Source: Nematostella vectensis
Taxonomy: Eukaryota; Cnidaria; Anthozoa; Actiniaria; Edwardsiidae
Assembly (NCBI RefSeq): GCF_932526225.1
Contig: NC_064038.1
Span: 18,587,075-18,651,074, forward strand
Length of the DNA stretch: 64,000 bases
Direction of reading: 5' to 3'
The stretch's first letter is position 1. Every line of letters begins with the position of its first letter. The notes below the pieces were generated by a model. That model was not told where the DNA came from. It searched no databases and was given only the letters and a program-made list of their open reading frames with translations. The position numbers and the translations under genes are program-made. Below, one piece after another: positions 54,303-63,973 of the stretch.

Positions 54303-54829
54303 AGTAGGGCGCGGTAAGTACTTGGATGGGTGACCGCTTCGGAATACCGTGTGCTGTAGGCATTTCCTTTTTGTTACCGAAGTACTCACAGGACTGTTAT
54401 ATAAAATCTATTTCTTACACAGTTCTGTCGTCTACGGCCATACCACTGAGAAAGCACCGGTTCCCGTCCTATTACCGTAGTTAAGCTCATTAGGGCACGG
54501 TTAGTACTTGGACGGGTGACCGCCTGGAAATACCGTGTGCTGTAGGCATTTCCTTTTTGTTACCGAAGTACTCACAGGACTGTTATATAAAATCTATTTC
54601 TTACACACTTCTGTCGTCTACGGCCATACCACTGAGAAAGCACCGGTTCTCGTCCGATCACCGTAGTTAAGCTCAGTAGGGCACGGTTAGTACTTGGACG
54701 GGTGACCGCCTGGGAATACCGTGTGCTGTACGCATTTCCTTTTTCTTATCGATGTACTCACAGGACTGTTATATAATAGATAGACCTTACACAGTTCTAT
54801 CGTCTACGGCCATACCACTGAGAAAGCAC

Positions 54830-54860
<31 letters not shown>

Positions 54861-55201
54861 AGTAGGGCGCGGTAAGTACTTGGATGGGTGACCGCTTCGG
54901 AATACCGTGTGCTGTAGGCATTTCCTTTTTGTTACCGAAGTACTCACAGGACTGTTATATCAAATCTATTTCTTATACAGTTCTGTCGTCTACGGCCATA
55001 CCACTGAGAAAGCACCGGTTCTCGTCCGATCACCGTAGTTAAGCTCAGTAGGGCACGGTTAGTACTTGGACGGGTGACCGCCTGGGAATACCGTGTGCTG
55101 TACGCATTTCCTTTTTCTTATCGATGTACTCACAGGACTGTTATATAATAGATAGACCTTACACAGTTCTATCGTCTACGGCCATACCACTGAGAAAGCA
55201 C

Positions 55202-55232
<31 letters not shown>

Positions 55233-55759
55233 AGTAGGGCGCGGTAAGTACTTGGATGGGTGACCGCTTCGGAATACCGTGTGCTGTAGGCATTTCCTTT
55301 TTGTTACCGAAGTACTCACAGGACTGTTATATCAAATCTATTTCTTATACAGTTCTGTCGTCTACGGCCATACCACTGAGAAAGCACCGGTTCTCGTCCG
55401 ATCACCGTAGTTAAGCTCAGTAGGGCACGGCTAGTACTTGGATTGGTGACCGCCTGGGAATACCGTCTGCTGTAGGCATTTCCTTTTTGTTATCGAGGTA
55501 CTCACAGGACTGTTATATAATAGATAGATCTTAAACAGTTCTATCGTCTACGGCCATACCACTGAGAAAGCACCGGTTCTCGTCCGATCACCAAAGTTAA
55601 GCTCAGTAGGGCGCGGTTAGTACTTGGATGGGTGACCGCCTGGGAATACCGTGTGCTGTAGGCATTTCCTTTTTGTCATCGAAGTACTAACAGGACTGTT
55701 ATATAATAGATAGATCTTAAACAGTTCTGTCGTCTACGACCATACCACTGAGAAAGCAC

Positions 55760-55790
<31 letters not shown>

Positions 55791-55945
55791 AGTAGGGCGC
55801 GGTTAGTACTTGGATGGGTGACCGCCTGGGAATACCGTGTGCTGTAGGCATTTCCTTTTTGTCATCGAAGTACTCACAGGACTGTTATATAATAGATAGA
55901 TCTTACACAGTTCTATCGTCTACGGCCATACCACTTAGAAAGCAC

Positions 55946-55976
<31 letters not shown>

Positions 55977-56131
55977 AGTAGGGAACGGTAAGTACTTGGA
56001 TGGGTGACCGCTTCGGAATACCGTGTGCTGTAGGCATTTCCTTTTTGTTATCGAGGTACTCACAGGACTGTTATATAATAGATAGATCTTAAACTGTTCT
56101 AACGTCTACGGCCATACCACTGAGAAAGCAC

Positions 56132-56162
<31 letters not shown>

Positions 56163-56317
56163 AGTAGGGCGCGGTTAGTACTTGGATGGGTGACCGCCTG
56201 GGAATACCGTGTGCTGTAGGCATTTACTTTTTGTTTTCGAAGTACTCACAGGACTGTTATATAATATATATTTCTTACACAGTTCTGTCGTCTACGGCCA
56301 TACCACTGAGAAAGCAC

Positions 56318-56348
<31 letters not shown>

Positions 56349-56475
56349 AGTAGGGCGCGGTTAGTACTTGGATGGGTGACCGCCTGGGAATACCGTGTGC
56401 TGTAGGCATTTCCTTTTTGTCATCGAAGTACTCACAGGACTGTTATATAATAGATAGATCTTACACAGTTCTATC

Positions 56476-56594
56476 GTCTACGGCCATACCACTTAGAAAG
56501 CACCGGTTCTAGTCGATCACCGAAGGTAAGCTCAGTAGGGCGCGGTAAGTACTTGGATGGGTGACCGCTTCGGAATACCGTGTGCTGTAGGCAT
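56476..56594 (+). pseudogene. 5S copy with one-base deletion in helix III loop
   Basis: Class C gene reading ggttctagtcgatc where its twin at 51082 has ggttctagtccgatc. The deletion makes the gene 119 nt and moves all downstream genes one base out of the original phase. No later insertion restores it within the window. Also T52G. A sequencing error is possible, since the change is private. Confidence 0.72.
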
Positions 56595-56874
56595 TTCCTT
56601 TTACTTACCAAAGTACTCACAGGACTGTTATATAAAATCTATTTCTTACACAGTTCTGTCGTCTACGGCCATACCACTGAGAAAGCACCGGTTCTCGTCC
56701 GATCACCGTAGTTAAGCTCATTAGGGCACGGTTAGTACTTGGATGGGTGACCGCCTGAGAATACCGTGTGCTGTAGGCATTTTCTTTTTGTTATCGTGGT
56801 ACTCACAGGACTGTTATATAATAGATAGATCTTAAACAGTTCTGTCGTCTACGGCCATACCACTGAGAAAGCAC

Positions 56875-56905
<31 letters not shown>

Positions 56906-57432
56906 AGTAGGGCGCGGTAAGTACTTGGACGGGTGACCGCCTGGAAATACCGTGTGCTGTAGGCATTTCCTTTTTGTTACCGAAGTACTCACAGGACTGT
57001 TATATAAAATCTATTTCTTACACAGTTCTGTCGTCTACGGCCATACCACTGAGAAAGCACCGGTTCCCGTCCGATTACCGTAGTTAAGCTCATTAGGGCA
57101 CGGTTAGTACTTGGACGGGTGACCGCCTGGAAATACCGTGTGCTGTAGGCATTTCCTTTTTGTTACCGAAGTACTCACAGGACTGTTATATAAAATCTAT
57201 TTCTTACACACTTCTGTCGTCTACGGCCATACCACTGAGAAAGCACCGGTTCTCGTCCGATCACCGTAGTTAAGCTCAGTAGGGCACGGTTAGTACTTGG
57301 ACGGGTGACCGCCTGGGAATACCGTGTGCTGTACGCATTTCCTTTTTCCTATCGATGTACTCACAGGACTGTTATATAATAGATAGACCTTACACAGCTC
57401 TATCGTCTACGGCCATACCACTGAGAAAGCAC

Positions 57433-57463
<31 letters not shown>

Positions 57464-57699
57464 AGTAGGGCGCGGTAAGTACTTGGATGGGTGACCGCTT
57501 CGGAATACCGTGTGCTGTAGGCATTTCCTTTTTGTTACCGAAGTACTCACAGGACTGTTATATCAAATCTATTTCTTATACAGTTCTGTCGTCTACGGCC
57601 ATACCACTGAGAAAGCACCGGTTCTCGTCCGATCACCGTAGTTAAGCTCAGTAGGGCACGGCTAGTACTTGGATTGGTGACCGCCTGGGAATACCGTGT

Positions 57700-57804
57700 G
57701 CTGTAGGCATTTCCTTTTTGTTATCGAGGTACTCACAGGACTGTTATATAATAGATAGATCTTAAACAGTTCTATCGTCTACGGCCATACCACTGAGAAA
57801 GCAC

Positions 57805-57835
<31 letters not shown>

Positions 57836-57990
57836 AGTAGGGCGCGGTTAGTACTTGGATGGGTGACCGCCTGGGAATACCGTGTGCTGTAGGCATTTCC
57901 TTTTTGTCATCGAAGTACTAACAGGACTGTTATATAATAGATAGATCTTAAACAGTTCTGTCGTCTACGACCATACCACTGAGAAAGCAC

Positions 57991-58021
<31 letters not shown>

Positions 58022-58176
58022 AGTAGGGCGCGGTTAGTACTTGGATGGGTGACCGCCTGGGAATACCGTGTGCTGTAGGCATTTCCTTTTTGTCATCGAA
58101 GTACTCACAGGACTGTTATATAATAGATAGATCTTACACAGTTCTATCGTCTACGGCCATACCACTTAGAAAGCAC

Positions 58177-58207
<31 letters not shown>

Positions 58208-59106
58208 AGTAGGGCGCGGTAAGTACTTGGATGGGTGACCGCTTCGGAATACCGTGTGCTGTAGGCATTTCCTTTTTGTCATCGAAGTACTCACAGGACT
58301 GTTATATAATATATATTTCTTACACAGTTCTATCGTCTACGGCCATACCACTTAGAAAGCACCGGTTCTCGTCCCATCACCGAAGTTAAGCTCAGTAGGG
58401 CGCGGTAAGTACTTGGATGGGTGACCGCTTCGGAATACCGTGTGCTGTAGGCATTTCCTTTTTGTTACAAAAGTGCTCACAGGACTGTTATATAAAATCT
58501 ATTTCTTACACAGTTCTGTCGTCTACGGCCATACCACTGAGAAAGCACCGGTTCTCTACCGATCACCGTAGTTAAGCTCAGTAGGGCACGGTTAGTACTT
58601 GGATGGGTGACCGCCTGCGAATACCGTGTGCTGTAGGCATTTCCTTTTTGTTATCGAGGTACTCACAGGACTGTTATATAATAGATAGATCTTAAACAGT
58701 TCTGTCGTCTACGACCATACCACTGAGAAAGCACCGGTTCTCGTCCGATCACCGAATTTAAGCTCAGTAGGGCGCGGTTAGTACTTGGATGGGTGACCGC
58801 CTGGGAATACCGTGTGCTGTAGGCATTTCATTTTTGTCATCGAAGTACTCACAGGACTGTTATATAATAGATAGATCTTACACAGTTCTATCGTCTACGG
58901 CCATACCACTTAGAAAGCACCGGTTCTCGTCCCATCACCTAAGTTAAGCTCAGTAGGGCACGGTAAGTACTTGGATGGGTGACCGCTTCGGAATACCGTG
59001 TGCTGTAGGCATTTCCTTTTTGTCATCGAAGTACTCACAGGACTGTTATATAATAGATAGATCTTACACAGTTCTATCGTCTACGGCCATACCACTTAGA
59101 AAGCAC

Positions 59107-59137
<31 letters not shown>

Positions 59138-59292
59138 AGTAGGGCTCGGTTAGTACTTGGATGGGTGACCGCCTGGGAATACCGTGTGCTGTAGGCATTT
59201 CCATTTTGTCATCGAAGTACTCACAGGACTGTTATATAATAGATAGGTCTTACACAGTTCTATCGTCTACGGCCATACCACTTAGAAAGCAC

Positions 59293-59323
<31 letters not shown>

Positions 59324-59664
59324 AGTAGGGCGCGGTAAGTACTTGGATGGGTGACCGCTTCGGAATACCGTGTGCTGTAGGCATTTCCTTTTTCTTACCA
59401 AAGTACTCACAGGACTGTTATATAAAATCTATTTCTTACACAGTTCTGTCGTCTACGGCCATACCACTGAGAAAGCACCGGTTCTCGTCCGATCACCGTA
59501 GTTAAGCTCATTAGGGCACGGTTAGTACTTGGATGGGTGACCGCCTGAGAATACCGTGTGCTGTAGGCATTTTCTTTTTGTTATCGTGGTACTCACAGGA
59601 CTGTTATATAATAGATAGATCTTAAACAGTTCTGTCGTCTACGGCCATACCACTGAGAAAGCAC

Positions 59665-59695
<31 letters not shown>

Positions 59696-60222
59696 AGTAG
59701 GGCGCGGTAAGTACTTGGATGGGTGACCGCTTCGGAATACAGTGTGCTGTAGGCATTTCCTTTTTGTTACCGAAGTACTCACAGGACTGTTATATAAAAT
59801 CTATTTCTTACACAGTTCTGTCGTCTACGGCCATACCACTGAGAAAGCACCGGTTCCCGTCCGATTACCGAAGTTAAGCTCATTAGGGCACGGTTAGTAC
59901 TTGGACGGGTGACCGCCTGGAAATACCGTGTGCTGTAGGCATTTCCTTTTTGTTACCGAAGTACTCACAGGACTGTTATATAAAATCTATTTCTTACACA
60001 CTTCTGTCGTCTACGGCCATACCACTGAGAAAGCACCGGTTCTCGTCCGATCACCGTAGTTAAGCTCAGTAGGGCACGGTTAGTACTTGGACGGGTGACC
60101 GCCTGGGAATACCGTGTGCTGTACGCATTTCCTTTTTCTTATCGATGTACTCACAGGACTGTTATATAATAGATAGACCTTACACAGTTCTATCGTCTAC
60201 GGCCATACCACTGAGAAAGCAC

Positions 60223-60253
<31 letters not shown>

Positions 60254-60594
60254 AGTAGGGCGCGGTAAGTACTTGGATGGGTGACCGCTTCGGAATACCG
60301 TGTGCTGTAGGCATTTCCTTTTTGTTACCGAAGTACTCACAGGACTGTTATATCAAATCTATTTCTTATACAGTTCTGTCGTCTACGGCCATACCACTGA
60401 GAAAGCACCGGTTCTCGTCCGATCACCGTAGTTAAGCTCAGTAGGGCACGGCTAGTACTTGGATTGGTGACCGCCTGGGAATACCGTCTGCTGTAGGCAT
60501 TTCCTTTTTGTTATCGAGGTACTCACAGGACTGTTATATAATAGATAGATCTTAAACAGTTCTATCGTCTACGGCCATACCACTGAGAAAGCAC

Positions 60595-60625
<31 letters not shown>

Positions 60626-60780
60626 AGTAGGGCGCGGTTAGTACTTGGATGGGTGACCGCCTGGGAATACCGTGTGCTGTAGGCATTTCCTTTTTGTCAT
60701 CGAAGTACTAACAGGACTGTTATATAATAGATAGATCTTAAACAGTTCTGTCGTCTACGACCATACCACTGAGAAAGCAC

Positions 60781-60811
<31 letters not shown>

Positions 60812-60966
60812 AGTAGGGCGCGGTTAGTACTTGGATGGGTGACCGCCTGGGAATACCGTGTGCTGTAGGCATTTCCTTTTTGTCATCGAAGTACTCACAG
60901 GACTGTTATATAATAGATAGATCTTACACAGTTCTATCGTCTACGGCCATACCACTTAGAAAGCAC

Positions 60967-60997
<31 letters not shown>

Positions 60998-61896
60998 AGT
61001 AGGGCGCGGTAAGTACTTGGATGGGTGACCGCTTCGGAATACCGTGTGCTGTAGGCATTTCCTTTTTGTCATCGAAGTACTCACAGGACTGTTATATAAT
61101 ATATATTTCTTACACAGTTCTATCGTCTACGGCCATACCACTTAGAAAGCACCGGTTCTCGTCCCATCACCGAAGTTAAGCTCAGTAGGGCGCGGTAAGT
61201 ACTTGGATGGGTGACCGCTTCGGAATACCGTGTGCTGTAGGCATTTCCTTTTTGTTACAAAAGTGCTCACAGGACTGTTATATAAAATCTATTTCTTACA
61301 CAGTTCTGTCGTCTACGGCCATACCACTGAGAAAGCACCGGTTCTCTACCGATCACCGTAGTTAAGCTCAGTAGGGCACGGTTAGTACTTGGATGGGTGA
61401 CCGCCTGCGAATACCGTGTGCTGTAGGCATTTCCTTTTTGTTATCGAGGTACTCACAGGACTGTTATATAATAGATAGATCTTAAACAGTTCTGTCGTCT
61501 ACGACCATACCACTGAGAAAGCACCGGTTCTCGTCCGATCACCGAATTTAAGCTCAGTAGGGCGCGGTTAGTACTTGGATGGGTGACCGCCTGGGAATAC
61601 CGTGTGCTGTAGGCATTTCATTTTTGTCATCGAAGTACTCACAGGACTGTTATATAATAGATAGATCTTACACAGTTCTATCGTCTACGGCCATACCACT
61701 TAGAAAGCACCGGTTCTCGTCCCATCACCTAAGTTAAGCTCAGTAGGGCACGGTAAGTACTTGGATGGGTGACCGCTTCGGAATACCGTGTGCTGTAGGC
61801 ATTTCCTTTTTGTCATCGAAGTACTCACAGGACTGTTATATAATAGATAGATCTTACACAGTTCTATCGTCTACGGCCATACCACTTAGAAAGCAC

Positions 61897-61927
<31 letters not shown>

Positions 61928-61938
61928 AGTAGGGCGCG
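57700..61938 (+). repeat. Duplicated block at a 15-unit offset (2790 bp)
   Basis: About 57.7-59.14 kb matches 60.5-61.93 kb nearly exactly; the similarity extends left to about 57.0 kb with scattered differences (cct against ctt at 57347/60137, gtgtg against gtctg at 57700/60490). Shared marks: gttacaaaagtgctc (58464, 61254), ggttctctacc genes (58521, 61311), cctgcgaat ends and gtcccatcac class C genes. Confidence 0.8.
58521..58640 (+). rRNA. 5S rRNA copy, class B with G37T and T38A
   Basis: Reads ggttctctaccgatc in the helix III loop, and cctgcgaat (G98C) downstream. Identical marks at 61311 and 62241. G37 and T38 are constant elsewhere in the array. Confidence 0.86.
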
Positions 61939-62826
61939 GTAAGTACTTGGATGGGTGACCGCTTCGGAATACCGTGTGCTGTAGGCATTTCCTTTTTGTC
62001 ATCGAAGTACTCACAGGACTGTTATATAATATATATTTCTTACACAGTTCTATCGTCTACGGCCATACCACTTAGAAAGCACCGGTTCTCGTCCCATCAC
62101 CGAAGTTAAGCTCAGTAGGGCGCGGTAAGTACTTGGATGGGTGACCGCTTCGGAATACCGTGTGCTGTAGGCATTTCCTTTTTGTTACAAAAGTGCTCAC
62201 AGGACTGTTATATAAAATCTATTTCTTACACAGTTCTGTCGTCTACGGCCATACCACTGAGAAAGCACCGGTTCTCTACCGATCACCGTAGTTAAGCTCA
62301 GTAGGGCACGGTTAGTACTTGGATGGGTGACCGCCTGCGAATACCGTGTGCTGTAGGCATTTCCTTTTTGTTATCGAGGTACTCACAGGACTGTTATATA
62401 ATAGATAGATCTTAAACAGTTCTGTCGTCTACGACCATACCACTGAGAAAGCACCGGTTCTCGTCCGATCACCGAATTTAAGCTCAGTAGGGCGCGGTTA
62501 GTACTTGGATGGGTGACCGCCTGGGAATACCGTGTGCTGTAGGCATTTCATTTTTGTCATCGAAGTACTCACAGGACTGTTATATAATAGATAGATCTTA
62601 CACAGTTCTATCGTCTACGGCCATACCACTTAGAAAGCACCGGTTCTCGTCCCATCACCTAAGTTAAGCTCAGTAGGGCACGGTAAGTACTTGGATGGGT
62701 GACCGCTTCGGAATACCGTGTGCTGTAGGCATTTCCTTTTTGTCATCGAAGTACTCACAGGACTGTTATATAATAGATAGATCTTACACAGTTCTATCGT
62801 CTACGGCCATACCACTTAGAAAGCAC

Positions 62827-62857
<31 letters not shown>

Positions 62858-62869
62858 AGTAGGGCGCGG
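60862..62869 (+). repeat. Tandem duplication of 5 units (930 bp)
   Basis: About 60862-61940 reappears at 61792-62869. Genes in order are C 60939/61869, C 61125/62055 (G41C), B 61311/62241 (G37T, T38A), G8A 61497/62427 and C 61683/62613 (G41C). The five-gene order resembles the short cycle C, B, G8A, C seen in older parts such as 3094-3652. Confidence 0.86.
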
Positions 62870-63012
62870 TTAGTACTTGGATGGGTGACCGCCTGGGAAT
62901 ACCGTGTGCTGTAGGCATTTCCATTTTGTCATCGAAGTACTCACAGGACTGTTATATAATAGATAGGTCTTACACAGTTCTATCGTCTACGGCCATACCA
63001 CTTAGAAAGCAC

Positions 63013-63043
<31 letters not shown>

Positions 63044-63384
63044 AGTAGGGCGCGGTAAGTACTTGGATGGGTGACCGCTTCGGAATACCGTGTGCTGTAG
63101 GCATTTCCTTTTTCTTACCAAAGTACTCACAGGACTGTTATATAAAATCTATTTCTTACACAGTTCTGTCGTCTACGGCCATACCACTGAGAAAGCACCG
63201 GTTCTCGTCCGATCACCGTAGTTAAGCTCATTAGGGCACGGTTAGTACTTGGATGGGTGACCGCCTGAGAATACCGTGTGCTGTAGGCATTTTCTTTTTG
63301 TTATCGTGGTACTCACAGGACTGTTATATAATAGATAGATCTTAAACAGTTCTGTCGTCTACGGCCATACCACTGAGAAAGCAC

Positions 63385-63415
<31 letters not shown>

Positions 63416-63942
63416 AGTAGGGCGCGGAAAGTACTTGGATGGGTGACCGCTTCGGAATACAGTGTGCTGTAGGCATTTCCTTTTTGTTACCGAAGTACTC
63501 ACAGGACTGTTATATAAAATCTATTTCTTACACAGTTCTGTCGTCTACGGCCATACCACTGAGAAAGCACCGGTTCCCGTCCGATTACCGAAGTTAAGCT
63601 CATTAGGGCACGGTTAGTACTTGGACGGGTGACCGCCTGGAAATACCGTGTGCTGTAGGCATTTCCTTTTTGTTACCGAAGTACTCACAGGACTGTTATA
63701 TAAAATCTATTTCTTACACACTTCTGTCGTCTACGGCCATACCACTGAGAAAGCACCGGTTCTCGTCCGATCACCGTAGTTAAGCTCAGTAGGGCACGGT
63801 TAGTACTTGGACGGGTGACCGCCTGGGAATACCGTGTGCTGTACCCATTTCCTTTTTCTTATCGATGTACTCACAGGACTGTTATATAATAGATAGACCT
63901 TACACAGTTCTATCGTCTACGGCCATACCACTGAGAAAGCAC

Positions 63943-63973
<31 letters not shown>

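Larger units (their letters stand above)
47588..58468 (+). repeat. Tandem duplication of 29 units (5394 bp)
   Basis: Sequence from about 47588 to 53075 reappears 5394 bp further on (5393 after the 56514 deletion). Shared rare marks: eight-T runs (47858, 53252 at the overlap), D/A chimeras (48292, 53686), gggaaaacc (48478, 53872), cacacgact (48812, 54206), a doubled two-unit segment (49222-49966, 54616-55360), ggttctag (51082, 56476), a C/E chimera (51454, 56847) and cctatcgatg (51955, 57347). Differences seen are few: A/T at 47715, ataaaatag against atataatag near 51053, and the 56514 deletion. The youngest large rearrangement in the window. Confidence 0.9.
2350..62546 (+). other. Catalogue of G8A 5S copies
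   Basis: Copies reading gtctacgacc at the start include 2350, 3466, 6814, 13138, 15184, 18346, 20020, 28576, 30808, 34900, 39550, 41410, 41782, 43456, 47920, 50338, 53314, 55732, 58707, 60753, 61497 and 62427. G8A faces C111 in helix I without compensation. The preceding spacer is consistently the cttaaac...ctgtc form, so gene and upstream region are inherited together. Copies at 5326, 13882 and 29320 add C6A; those at 30808 and 34900 add A13G. Confidence 0.8.
1048..63104 (+). other. Catalogue of class C 5S copies (about 65)
   Basis: Examples of class C starts: 1048, 2164, 3094, 3652, 4954, 5512, 8488, 9418, 10720, 12208, 13510, 16858, 19648, 22252, 24112, 25972, 28204, 32482, 36574, 38248, 41596, 45130, 46990, 50524, 52756, 52942, 55918, 58149, 58335, 58893, 61125, 61869, 62055 and 62985. 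The markers are T19 (U against C59 in helix II) and A73, usually with T95 and C97. A recombinant form with the ordinary cctggg at 94-99 sits at 7000, 15370, 30994, 35086, 39736, 43642, 48106 and 53500, at the same place within larger blocks. The class becomes dense near the right end, where several C copies lie next to each other (58893-59265, 61683-62055, 62613-62985). Confidence 0.82.
1606..63662 (+). other. Catalogue of class E 5S copies (18)
   Basis: Class E starts: 1606, 10162, 10906, 17416, 21322, 22810, 26530, 33040, 37132, 40480, 42526, 45688, 49036, 51640, 54430, 57033, 59823 and 63543. Signature: C44T, G61T, G68A, T84C, G99A and usually A49T. G61T opposes C17 in helix II. From 40480 onward most copies also have T35C (ttcccg), with G41T added at 40480, 49036 and 54430; 45688 lacks T35C. 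The last two (59823, 63543) have A49 restored. This gives a rough order of derivation from left to right. Confidence 0.82.

Noticed and set aside
56511-56516. The one-base deletion as a proven pseudogene mutation
   Set aside because: It is private to one copy and could be a sequencing error, so it is reported with reduced confidence.
47588-58468. Treating the 29-unit repeat as certain assembly error
   Set aside because: The two copies differ at a few sites and the outer flanks differ, as a real duplication would. It remains possible and is listed as a check.
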